Source: an uncultured beta proteobacterium
GTDB taxonomy: Bacteria > Pseudomonadota > Gammaproteobacteria > Burkholderiales > Rhodocyclaceae
Assembly (NCBI GenBank): GCA_903959855.1
Contig: CAJBYR010000196.1
Coordinates: 1 to 33,366 of the forward strand
DNA: 33,366 nt
Reading direction: 5' to 3'
The notes under the pieces are model-generated. The model did no database searches. It was not told the DNA's origin and worked only from the letters and a program-made list of their open reading frames with translations. The translations under genes were made by a program, and so were the position numbers. Below are positions 1-7,268 of this stretch, piece by piece. How positions within the stretch are numbered: the stretch's first letter is position 1; every line of letters starts with the position of its first letter.

Positions 1-1170
1 GACGGCGAAGATGTGCTCGAGGTGCGACTCGAAGCGAATGCCGCGGATGGATCCAAGGTGACGAAGGTATATGTCTTCAAACGCGGCAGTTACCAGATTG
101 AAGTGCGCCACGAAGGAGTGAAACCTGGCAGTCATGCCTACTACCAGATAACCCGCGATGGCAAGCCGGCCGATGGCCAGAACAACGCGATGATGATGGG
201 GGTCGTTACCTTTACGGGCCCTGCTGTTTACACGGATGGGGAGAAATTCCAGAAGGTTGAGTTCTCCGACATCGAGAAGAACAAGGCTAAGTTCGCGCAG
301 AAAGCGGATAACGGCTGGCTGGCGGTGGTGCAGCATTATTTTGTTTCGGCCTGGTTGCCGGCGCCTGGCATTGCCCGTGAGTTCTACATGCGCAAGGTTG
401 GCAACGATCTGTTCTCCGCGGGCGTGATCCTGCCAATTGCTGCAGATGGCAAGAGCACTATCTCGCTTTATGCCGGTCCGCAGGAGCAGGACAAGCTTGA
501 AAAGATCGCCCCGGGTCTTGATCTTGTGGTGGATTATGGCTGGCTGACGGTTATCGCCGCGCCCTTGTTTTGGGTGTTGGGGGCAATTCACAAATTGGCC
601 GGCAATTGGGGTTGGGCGATCATCGGCCTCACTGTGTTGCTCAAGCTGATTTTCTTCCCGCTTTCAGCGGCCAGCTACAAGTCCATGGCGAAGATGCGGG
701 TGCTGACGCCCAAGCTGATGAAGTTGAAGGAGACCTACGGCGACGACAAGCAGCGCCTGAACCAGGAGATGATGGCGCTCTACAAGCGCGAGAAGGTCAA
801 TCCCCTGGGCGGTTGCTTGCCTGTTTTGGTTCAGATTCCGGTGTTCATTGCGCTTTACTGGGTGCTGCTTGGCACGGTCGAAATGCGCAATGCACCCTGG
901 CTGGGCTGGATCACCGATCTTTCGGTAAAGGATCCGTACTACGTTCTGCCCCTGATCATGGGCGCAACGATGTTCATCCAGACCAAGCTCAACCCGACGC
1001 CGCCTGACCCCATTCAGGCCAAGGTAATGCTGATGATGCCGGTCATCTTTACCTTTATGTTCCTCTGGTTTCCGGCTGGATTGGTTCTTTACTGGACGGT
1101 CAATAACGTTCTGTCGATTGCGCAGCAATGGCAGATCACTCGCCTGATCGAGGCGGGTGAAGGCAAGTAG
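1..1170 (+). CDS. yidC: Membrane protein insertase YidC, C-terminal part (5' end outside window)
   Basis: YidC inserts proteins into the inner membrane, alone or with SecYEG. The reading frame is open from base 1 and ends at TAG 1168-1170, giving 389 residues, roughly the last 70% of a proteobacterial YidC (usually about 550 aa). The first third is the end of the periplasmic beta-rich domain. The insertase core starts around residue 180 (GWLTVIAAPLFWVLGAIHKL) and carries the family stretch NPLGGCLPVLVQIPVF and the late motif PAGLVLYWTVNN. The N-terminal TM segment and start codon lie upstream of the window. mnmE follows after 22 bp, the conserved yidC-mnmE order near the replication origin. 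The end is PCR-like clean with no frameshift. Assignment is near certain; only the missing 5' part is unknown. Confidence 0.97.
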   Translation, partial: DGEDVLEVRLEANAADGSKVTKVYVFKRGSYQIEVRHEGVKPGSHAYYQITRDGKPADGQNNAMMMGVVTFTGPAVYTDGEKFQKVEFSDIEKNKAKFAQKADNGWLAVVQHYFVSAWLPAPGIAREFYMRKVGNDLFSAGVILPIAADGKSTISLYAGPQEQDKLEKIAPGLDLVVDYGWLTVIAAPLFWVLGAIHKLAGNWGWAIIGLTVLLKLIFFPLSAASYKSMAKMRVLTPKLMKLKETYGDDKQRLNQEMMALYKREKVNPLGGCLPVLVQIPVFIALYWVLLGTVEMRNAPWLGWITDLSVKDPYYVLPLIMGATMFIQTKLNPTPPDPIQAKVMLMMPVIFTFMFLWFPAGLVLYWTVNNVLSIAQQWQITRLIEAGEGK

Positions 1171-1192
1171 GTAGGCCGGATTCCCCGGGCGG

Positions 1193-2536
1193 ATGGCGGC
1201 TCGCGACGACACCATCGCCGCGATCGCGACGCCCCCGGGGCGCGGCGGTATTGGGGTAGTCCGCGTTTCCGGCCAGCGAATGGCCGAATTCGCCCTAAAG
1301 CTCACTGGCAAGGATCCGCAACCGAGGCGCGCGACGCTTTGCGGCTTCACGGCGGCCGGCGGTGAAGTTCTCGATCGCGGCATCCTGCTTTATTTCCCAG
1401 GCCCACAGTCCTTTACTGGCGAAGATGTGCTCGAACTCCAGGGCCATGGCGGCCCGGTTGTCATGCAGAGTCTGCTGGCCCGCTGTGTAGAGCTGGGTGC
1501 GCGATTGGCCAACCCTGGGGAATTTTCGCAACGGGCATATCTCAACGATAAGCTGGACCTGGTTCAGGCGGAGGCTGTCGCCGATTTGATTGGGGCTGAA
1601 ACAGCGGCGGCGGCCCGTTCAGCCATGCGTTCCCTGGCGGGTGATTTTTCACGCGAAGTTCATGGTCTGGTAGAGCGCCTGATCGATTTGCGTATGCGGG
1701 TCGAAGCTGTGTTGGATTTTCCTGAAGAAGAAATCGATGTGCTTCGGGAAGGCGATGTGGCGGCGCGGCTGGTTTCATTGGTCGATGATCTTGGGGCCTT
1801 GGTCAGCCGTGCCCGTGCCGGCAGCATGTTGCGGTCCGGTCTTCGTGTGGTTCTTGCGGGCTTGCCCAATGTCGGTAAATCATCGCTGCTGAATCGTCTC
1901 GCGGGTGATGATCGGGCTATCGTGACGGACGTCGCCGGAACGACGCGCGATGTGCTGCGCGAGTTGATACAGATCGAGGGCATACCGATTCATGTAATTG
2001 ACACCGCGGGTTTACGCCACTCTGATGACCCTGTGGAAAAGATCGGTGTCGAGCGCGCGTGGCTGGAAATCGAAAGGGCCGATCTGGTTCTGCAGCTTCT
2101 CGATGCGCGTTGCGGGGAAACCGACGGAGACCGAGCTATCGTGGCGGGCCTGCCCGAGGCTGTGCTGCGTATCGTGGTGGAAAACAAGTGCGATCTCGCC
2201 GGTCGGGCGGCCGGTCGAACCGAGGAAGGCGGTCATGTGAAGCTTTCCCTGTCGGCGAAAACTGGCGAGGGGATGGAGCTTTTGCATCGCGAGCTGCTGA
2301 TCGCGGCCGGCTGGAGCGGTCACGGCGAGGACGTGGTGCTTGCCCGTGAGCGGCACATTGAAGCGCTGTCGATGGCGTTTGATAAGTCGGCGCTGGCGGT
2401 ACGGCGATTGGGTGAGATCGAGCTTTGTGCCGAGGAGTTGCGACTTGCACAGGAGGCGCTGTCGCGCATCACAGGGGAATTCACCGCAGACGACCTGCTA
2501 GGCGAGATCTTTTCGCGTTTCTGCATCGGAAAATAG
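1193..2536 (+). CDS. mnmE: tRNA uridine-5-carboxymethylaminomethyl GTPase MnmE
   Basis: MnmE is a GTPase that, with MnmG, modifies the wobble U34 of certain tRNAs. The 447-aa product has the N-terminal formyl-THF-binding domain (IAAIATPPGRGGIGVVRVSG), a helical domain, and an inserted G domain: G1 GLPNVGKSSL from about residue 222, G2/G3 region AGTTRD and DTAG, and G4 NKCD near residue 331. It ends in the diagnostic FCIGK, whose cysteine is needed for the modification. The length is normal for the family. The start ATG has only a weak ribosome binding site, and the gene lies 22 bp after yidC, so cotranscription is likely. Its partner mnmG is also in this window, at 7269. Confidence 0.98.
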   Translation: MAARDDTIAAIATPPGRGGIGVVRVSGQRMAEFALKLTGKDPQPRRATLCGFTAAGGEVLDRGILLYFPGPQSFTGEDVLELQGHGGPVVMQSLLARCVELGARLANPGEFSQRAYLNDKLDLVQAEAVADLIGAETAAAARSAMRSLAGDFSREVHGLVERLIDLRMRVEAVLDFPEEEIDVLREGDVAARLVSLVDDLGALVSRARAGSMLRSGLRVVLAGLPNVGKSSLLNRLAGDDRAIVTDVAGTTRDVLRELIQIEGIPIHVIDTAGLRHSDDPVEKIGVERAWLEIERADLVLQLLDARCGETDGDRAIVAGLPEAVLRIVVENKCDLAGRAAGRTEEGGHVKLSLSAKTGEGMELLHRELLIAAGWSGHGEDVVLARERHIEALSMAFDKSALAVRRLGEIELCAEELRLAQEALSRITGEFTADDLLGEIFSRFCIGK

Positions 2537-2545
2537 GTCGCGGAC

Positions 2546-3310
2546 ATGGGGTCGCTTGATATCGCCTTGCTCTTGGTGGCGGCCTTGTTCGCCGGCTTTG
2601 TCGACGCCGTTGCTGGTGGTGGAGGGCTTATTCAAGTGCCGACCCTGCTGGTTGCTTTGCCTGCCGAATCGCCGGCTACGGTGTTTGGCACCAACAAGTT
2701 GTCGAGTATATTCGGCACCGGCAACGCGGCAGTTCGCTATGCACGGCGAATTGCTTTGCCCTGGGGTGTGGCCTTGCCTGCCGCTGCGATGGCGTTTGTT
2801 TGTTCCTTTGCAGGGGCGGCGGCGGTCGCCTGGTTGCCGAAAGAGTTTGTGCGACCACTGGTGTTGGTGCTATTGGCGCTGGTGCTCGCATATACGGTGG
2901 TTCGGCCGGAGTTTGGCGTCGCGGCTGGTGCGCGGCTGAGCAAGGACAAGGAGCGCCGCCTTGCCGTGATCGCCGGTGCCGTGCTGGGTTTCTACGATGG
3001 CTTCTTCGGGCCGGGCGCCGGCAGCTTCATGATATTCGCGTTCGTACGCTGGTTCCGCCTGGATTTTCTGCATGCCTCGAGCGCGGCGAAGGTGGTGAAT
3101 CTTGCGACCAATGCAGCGGCTCTTGCCTATTTTGTGCCCAGCGGGCATGTGCTGTGGGGGATCGGCTTGGCGATGGCCACGTTCAACATTGCCGGAGCCT
3201 TGCTTGGAGCCAGGCTAGCCTTGCGGCACGGCAGCAGCTTTGTCCGCGGAACCTTCATTGTGGTCGCTTCTTTGTTGATCTGTCGGCTTGGCTACGATAC
3301 CTTTTTTTGA
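2546..3310 (+). CDS. TauE/SafE (TSUP) family membrane permease
   Basis: A 254-aa polytopic membrane protein of the sulfite exporter TauE/SafE (former DUF81) family. The two repeated family motifs are visible: FVDAVAGGGGLIQVPTLL near residue 18 and FYDGFFGPGAGSFMIFAF near residue 149, each at the start of one half of the internally duplicated fold; about eight hydrophobic segments can be read. Members export or import sulfur-containing or organic anions, but the substrate here cannot be told from sequence. The ATG lies 9 bp after the mnmE stop, so it may be the last gene of the yidC-mnmE unit. It ends in CTTTTTTTGA. The family call is firm and the function open. Confidence 0.9.
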   Translation: MGSLDIALLLVAALFAGFVDAVAGGGGLIQVPTLLVALPAESPATVFGTNKLSSIFGTGNAAVRYARRIALPWGVALPAAAMAFVCSFAGAAAVAWLPKEFVRPLVLVLLALVLAYTVVRPEFGVAAGARLSKDKERRLAVIAGAVLGFYDGFFGPGAGSFMIFAFVRWFRLDFLHASSAAKVVNLATNAAALAYFVPSGHVLWGIGLAMATFNIAGALLGARLALRHGSSFVRGTFIVVASLLICRLGYDTFF

Positions 3311-3318
3311 ACAGGGAA

Positions 3319-3363
3319 TTGACCCCGATTCGATTGTTGTATACGGTATACCTAATTTATAGG
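3319..3363 (+). promoter_or_regulatory. Candidate promoter and GTATAC palindrome upstream of the liv operon
   Basis: GTATAC (3339-3344), one G, and GTATAC (3346-3351) form a 13-bp palindrome. It sits between a weak -35 (TTGTTG, 3334-3339) and a possible -10 (TATAGG, 3358-3363; 18-bp spacing). TTGACC at 3319 is an alternative -35. A dyad in a promoter spacer is a common place for a repressor site. The regulator is not identified and no regulator gene is adjacent. The promoter match is weak; the palindrome itself is seen directly. Confidence 0.4.
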
Positions 3364-3474
3364 TTTGGTGGTGCCCGGCTGCAGCAGGTAGTTCATAAGT
3401 GGTTGAAAAGATGCAGGACAACGTATCCTGCAGCAACACACCCTGACGGTGAGACAGTGGAGGAGGCTGGCACC

Positions 3475-3525
3475 GTGTTCCGCTATCAAAGGAGCACGGT
3501 GACATGCTTTGCGATGCCGACTTGA
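3475..3525 (+). CDS. Possible 16-residue leader peptide upstream of livH
   Basis: A GTG codon at 3475 follows a perfect AGGAGG (3461-3466) with 8-nt spacing and opens a 16-codon frame, [16 protein letters not shown], ending at TGA 3523-3525. The stop overlaps the GAAAG (3524-3528) that serves as the livH ribosome binding site, a layout expected for translational coupling or leader control. The peptide is not rich in Ile, Leu or Val, so classic attenuation by branched-chain amino acids is not supported. A second Shine-Dalgarno-like AGGAG (3490-3494) precedes ATG 3504, which opens a 43-codon frame that overlaps livH out of phase. Whether either is translated is unknown. Confidence 0.3.
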   Translation: MFRYQRSTVTCFAMPT

Positions 3526-3535
3526 AAGCGCGCCA

Positions 3536-4573
3536 ATGGATCTGCAAATTGCTTTATTGCTGGGGCAGGATGGAATTACCAACGGTGCGATCTATGCCTT
3601 GCTCTCGCTGGCGCTGGTGCTTGTATTCGCGGTAACCCGCGTGATCTTCATTCCTCAGGGCGAGTTCGTCGCCTTCGGCGCGCTGACTTTGGCAAGCTTC
3701 CAGGCGGGCAAGACGCCAGGGACGCTTTGGCTGCTGATAGGTGCCGGGGTGGCCGTGGCTCTGATTGACCTCAGTGTCGCCTTGCGTGCCGGGCACGTGC
3801 GGCGCATACCGCGCATCGTGGCTTGGAATCTGGTCTATCCGGCCGCTGCTGCTGCGCTGATATTCCTGGTCAAACCCAATGAGATGCCGCTGTTGGCTCA
3901 GATCGTCCTGTCACTTGCCTTGGTGGTGCCGCTTGGTCCCCTGACCTATCGCCTCGCCTACCAACCCCTGGCGGAGGCCAGTGTTCTGGTGCTGCTGATC
4001 GTCTCAGTTGCCGTTCATCTGGCACTGGTTGGTTTGGGTCTGTTGTTCTTTGGTGCAGAGGGGTCCCGTACCCCTGCGTTTTCGGATGGAAGCATTGTCA
4101 TCGGTTCCCTGACGGTTACCGGCCAAACGCTTTGGGTGCTTGGGGCCAGCCTGATGCTGATCGTGGTGCTGGCTGTGTTCTTCGAGCGCACCATTTACGG
4201 CAAAGCGTTGCGGGCAACAGCAATGAATCGCACCGGTGCCCGCCTGATGGGCATCTCAACCGTGATGGCGGGCAAGCTTTCATTCCTGCTGGCTTCGCTG
4301 ATCGGCGCTTTCTCCGGCATCCTGATCGCGCCGATCACCACCATCTATTATGACACCGGGTTTCTGATCGGACTGAAGGGTTTTGTCGGTGCGATTGTTG
4401 GCGCTTTGTCCAGCTACCCCTTGGCGGCAGCCGGTGCCTTGCTGGTGGGGCTGCTTGAATCCTACTCGTCCTTCTGGGCCTCAGCCTTCAAGGAAGTCAT
4501 TGTTTTTACATTGATCATTCCGGTGCTGGTGTGGCTGTCGCTGACGACCCGTCATGTCGAGGAGGAGGAGTGA
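3536..4573 (+). CDS. livH: Branched-chain amino acid-type ABC transporter permease LivH
   Basis: A 345-aa inner-membrane permease of the LivH family (BPD_transp_2), which forms the translocation channel with LivM. The N terminus ([20 protein letters not shown]) and the segment [17 protein letters not shown] with the cytoplasmic coupling-loop character are typical; about eight to nine hydrophobic segments are present. ATG 3536 is preferred over an upstream in-frame TTG (3509) because GAAAG lies 7 nt ahead and the family pattern begins here. The stop overlaps the next gene by one base (TGATG at 4571-4575). At 345 aa it is longer than many LivH proteins (about 290-310 aa), with extra sequence near residues 65-110. 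Substrates in this family range from Leu/Ile/Val to urea, amides and aromatic acids; the actual one is not readable here. Confidence 0.92.
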   Translation: MDLQIALLLGQDGITNGAIYALLSLALVLVFAVTRVIFIPQGEFVAFGALTLASFQAGKTPGTLWLLIGAGVAVALIDLSVALRAGHVRRIPRIVAWNLVYPAAAAALIFLVKPNEMPLLAQIVLSLALVVPLGPLTYRLAYQPLAEASVLVLLIVSVAVHLALVGLGLLFFGAEGSRTPAFSDGSIVIGSLTVTGQTLWVLGASLMLIVVLAVFFERTIYGKALRATAMNRTGARLMGISTVMAGKLSFLLASLIGAFSGILIAPITTIYYDTGFLIGLKGFVGAIVGALSSYPLAAAGALLVGLLESYSSFWASAFKEVIVFTLIIPVLVWLSLTTRHVEEEE

Positions 4574-6360
4574 TGCAACAGCGTTACCTCCTTGTGGCGT
4601 TTATTGCCCTGCTGCTGATTGCACCCCAGCTTGCCTCCGAATTCCACGTTACCCTGCTGAATTACATCGGCTTGTACTCCATCGTTGCGGTGGGTTTGGT
4701 CTTGCTCACGGGTGTCGGTGGTTTGATGTCGTTCGGGCAGGCGGCTTTCGTCGGTCTCGGTGGTTATGCGACAGCTTACTTGTCCACCGCGACTGAGCTT
4801 CCCGGCTGGGCGGCGTTTCTCGGCGGATCTCCCTGGATGGGTTTGCTCGTCGGGATCCTTCTCACGGCCGGCGTGGCCTTGCTGCTTGGGTTGCTGACTT
4901 TGCGCCTCTCCGGGCACTATCTGCCGCTGGGGACTATCGCCTGGAGCATCAGTCTCTACTTCCTGTTTGGCAATCTGGAGTTTCTTGGTGGCCACACTGG
5001 GATCTCCGGGATCCCGGCATTGACGCTGTTCGGCCTGCAGATGAAGGATGGCCGCAATTTTTTTTACCTGATCTGGGCGGTGGTCATGGTAGTCGTTTGG
5101 CTCACGCTGAACCTACTGGATTCGCGTGAGGGCCGCGCCATCCGCGCGCTGAAAGGCGGCGTGGTAATGGCCGAGGCGATGGGGGTTGATACTGCGCGTT
5201 CCAAGGTGGTGATTTTTCTGATCGCTGCCTTGTTCGGCTGTATTTCCGGTTGGCTCTATGCCCACCTGCAACGCTTCGTCAACCCGACGCCGTTCAGCCT
5301 GTACATGAGTATTGAGTACTTGTTCATGGCGGTGCTTGGGGGTGCCGGTCATGTATGGGGCGCGCTGGTTGGCGCAGGTGTCATCACCATACTTAAACAG
5401 TGGTTGCAGGACTGGCTGCCCAAGTTGTTCGGCGCTTCAGGAAATTTCGAGATGATCGTGTTCGGCTTCCTGCTGGTTTTCGTCCTGCAGCGGGCACGCG
5501 ACGGCATCTGGCCGATTCTGACCCGGTTGATTCCGCAGCGGGCGTCGATCCGTACTGTTGTGGCTGCGGAGCCGTTGCCGACAAAAGCCTTGCCTGATGC
5601 GGGTCAGGTATTGCTTGAGGCAAACAATGTGGTCAAGCGCTTTGGCGGGTTGGTCGCCAACAACAACATGAACCTGATGGTCAGGGCGGGGGAGATCATG
5701 GCGCTGATCGGGCCCAACGGGGCTGGCAAGTCGACCATGTTCAATTGCGTGTCCGGTGTCGATCGGGCCACCGAGGGAAAGGTGCTCTTTCGGGGGCGTG
5801 AGGTTACCAGCCTGGATTCACGGGAAATCGCAAAGCTCGGTATGAGCCGGACTTTTCAGCATGTTCGCTTGCTGGCGACCATGTCTGTTTTGGAGAACGC
5901 TGCTATCGGCGCCCACCTTCGTGGGAGCAAAGCCGTGCTGTCCTCGATGCTGCATTTGGAACGTGCCGAGGAGAAGCGCTTGCTGGCCGAGGCGGCGCGT
6001 CAAGTCGAGAGAGTCGGTCTTAAGGATTCGATGTTCGAGGCTGCCGGAAGTCTGGCGCTGGGGCAACAACGTACGCTTGAAATTGCGCGGGCCTTGTGCG
6101 CGGACCCATGCCTGTTGTTGCTTGATGAACCTGCTGCGGGTTTGCGATATCTTGAGAAGCAGGCGTTGGCGGAACTGCTGCGCAAGCTGCGAGGCGAGGG
6201 CATGGGCATCTTGCTGGTCGAGCATGACATGGATTTCGTCATGGGTCTCGCGGACCGGGTTGTAGTCATGGAGTTTGGGGAAAAAATTGCGGAGGGCTTG
6301 CCGGAGGAAGTTCAGCGCAATCCAGCCGTGATTGAAGCGTATCTTGGAGGCGTGGAATGA
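4573..6360 (+). CDS. Fused LivM permease - LivG ATPase
   Basis: A 595-aa fusion of two ABC importer subunits that are usually separate. Residues 1 to about 325 are a LivM-type permease (hydrophobic, with [17 protein letters not shown] and GHTGISGIP). After a linker, residues from about 345 form a LivG-type ATPase: Walker [10 protein letters not shown] (380-388), signature LALGQQR (494-500, replacing LSGGQ as LivG proteins often do), Walker [12 protein letters not shown] (D518, E519) and switch H551 in VEHDM. The start ATG overlaps the livH stop and follows GGAGGAGGAG, a strong ribosome binding site. The frame has no break, so the fusion is real and not two genes joined by a sequencing error within this sequence. 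It works with LivH and LivF. Such LivM-LivG fusions are known in betaproteobacteria. Confidence 0.93.
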   Translation: MQQRYLLVAFIALLLIAPQLASEFHVTLLNYIGLYSIVAVGLVLLTGVGGLMSFGQAAFVGLGGYATAYLSTATELPGWAAFLGGSPWMGLLVGILLTAGVALLLGLLTLRLSGHYLPLGTIAWSISLYFLFGNLEFLGGHTGISGIPALTLFGLQMKDGRNFFYLIWAVVMVVVWLTLNLLDSREGRAIRALKGGVVMAEAMGVDTARSKVVIFLIAALFGCISGWLYAHLQRFVNPTPFSLYMSIEYLFMAVLGGAGHVWGALVGAGVITILKQWLQDWLPKLFGASGNFEMIVFGFLLVFVLQRARDGIWPILTRLIPQRASIRTVVAAEPLPTKALPDAGQVLLEANNVVKRFGGLVANNNMNLMVRAGEIMALIGPNGAGKSTMFNCVSGVDRATEGKVLFRGREVTSLDSREIAKLGMSRTFQHVRLLATMSVLENAAIGAHLRGSKAVLSSMLHLERAEEKRLLAEAARQVERVGLKDSMFEAAGSLALGQQRTLEIARALCADPCLLLLDEPAAGLRYLEKQALAELLRKLRGEGMGILLVEHDMDFVMGLADRVVVMEFGEKIAEGLPEEVQRNPAVIEAYLGGVE

Positions 6361-7100
6361 TGGACGCGATTTCTCCCGTACTCGAGGTTGAGGATCTTTG
6401 CGTTTCGTACGGCAAGGTCGAGGCTTTGCATCATGCCAACATCAAGGTAGGCGCCGGGCAGATTGTGACGGTGATCGGGCCCAATGGTGCCGGCAAGACC
6501 ACCATGCTCTCCGCGGTGATGGGCCTTTTGCCCCGTAGCCAAGGTCGGATCCGGTTTAACGGGACTGATGTTGGTGATGCCGAGGTTGGGGTGATGGTTG
6601 GCTATGGCGTTACGCTGGTTCCGGAGTCTCGCGCCTTGTTTGCGGAAATGAGTGTTGAAGACAATCTCTTGTTGGGTGCGTTCAATCGGTATCGTGCCGG
6701 CAATCGGGACCAGGAGCAAACCAAGGACGAGGTTTTCGGGATCTTTCCGCGGCTCAAAGAGCGGCGTAACCAGTACGCCGGGACGCTTTCCGGGGGCGAG
6801 CGCCAAATGCTTGCCTTGGCGCGGGCGCTGATGGCCAAGCCCAAGGTGCTGATGTTGGACGAACCGAGCCTAGGTTTGGCGCCTCTGATCGTGCGAGAGA
6901 TTTTCCGAGTGATTTCCAGCTTGAAGGATACGGGGGTTGGAATTCTCCTTGTTGAACAGAACGCGAGGGCTGCTCTTCAAGTGGCTGACTACGCCTATGT
7001 GCTCGAGACCGGCGAAATAGCTCTTGAGGGTTTGAGCAAGCGGCTCATTGATGATCCCAAGGTTGTCGAGTCCTACCTGGGGTTGGGTGGCAAACAATAA
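6357..7100 (+). CDS. livF: Branched-chain amino acid-type ABC transporter ATPase LivF
   Basis: A 247-aa ATPase, the second nucleotide-binding subunit of the importer. Walker A GPNGAGKTT is at residues 41-49, signature LSGGERQ near 144, Walker B MLDEPSLGLAP, and the LivF-typical VEQNAR in place of the usual switch histidine. ATG 6357 overlaps the preceding stop by four bases (ATGA), and a second ATG follows at once at 6360; GGAGG at 6346-6350 can serve either. It is the last gene of the operon. No periplasmic substrate-binding protein (livK) gene is present before or after it, so that component must be encoded elsewhere. A parS site begins 3 bp after the stop codon. Confidence 0.95.
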   Translation: MMDAISPVLEVEDLCVSYGKVEALHHANIKVGAGQIVTVIGPNGAGKTTMLSAVMGLLPRSQGRIRFNGTDVGDAEVGVMVGYGVTLVPESRALFAEMSVEDNLLLGAFNRYRAGNRDQEQTKDEVFGIFPRLKERRNQYAGTLSGGERQMLALARALMAKPKVLMLDEPSLGLAPLIVREIFRVISSLKDTGVGILLVEQNARAALQVADYAYVLETGEIALEGLSKRLIDDPKVVESYLGLGGKQ

Positions 7101-7102
7101 GG

Positions 7103-7118
7103 TGTTTCACGTGAAACA
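7103..7118. promoter_or_regulatory. parS: parS centromere site, perfect copy
   Basis: TGTTTCACGTGAAACA, a perfect 16-bp palindrome identical to the well known chromosomal parS consensus bound by ParB. It lies 3 bp after the livF stop and about 2.7 kb upstream of parA. ParB loads here as a CTP-dependent clamp and spreads to form the segregation complex. Confidence 0.95.
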
Positions 7119-7127
7119 AAAGAGCGA

Positions 7128-7143
7128 CGTTTCACGTGAAACA
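7128..7143. promoter_or_regulatory. parS: parS centromere site, second copy with one mismatch
   Basis: CGTTTCACGTGAAACA matches the parS consensus at 15 of 16 positions; the first base is C instead of T, so the core 14-bp palindrome is intact. Its centre is 25 bp from that of the first site. Paired parS sites beside the parAB region mark a chromosomal partition locus near oriC. Confidence 0.9.
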
Positions 7144-7225
7144 TTCGAATTAAAGCTTACATAAAGGGAAGACGGCATCCCCGACAACCGGCTGCCAAGG
7201 CAATTGCGGCTGCGATTTGCAAACG

Positions 7226-7250
7226 AGAGGCGTATGATTGCGCCTCTTTT
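7226..7250 (+). terminator. Hairpin with T-run just upstream of mnmG (terminator, attenuator, or promoter dyad)
   Basis: AGAGGCG (7226-7232) pairs with CGCCTCT (7241-7247) across an 8-nt loop and is followed by TTTT (7247-7250), the shape of a short intrinsic terminator. It ends only 18 bp before the mnmG start. The loop also contains TATGAT (7233-7238), a good sigma-70 -10, but no -35 is found at the right distance (TTGCGG at 7204 is too far, TTGCAA at 7217 too close). It could end liv transcripts, attenuate mnmG, or be chance symmetry over the promoter. Confidence 0.45.
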
Positions 7251-7268
7251 GGTTTCGGGTAGAACAGC

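Noticed and set aside
3504-3635. 43-codon frame from ATG 3504 with AGGAG ahead, overlapping livH
   Set aside because: Two-thirds of it lies out of phase inside livH and its composition (many Trp, Cys, Arg) looks like a shadow frame. Kept only as a note in the leader-peptide entry.
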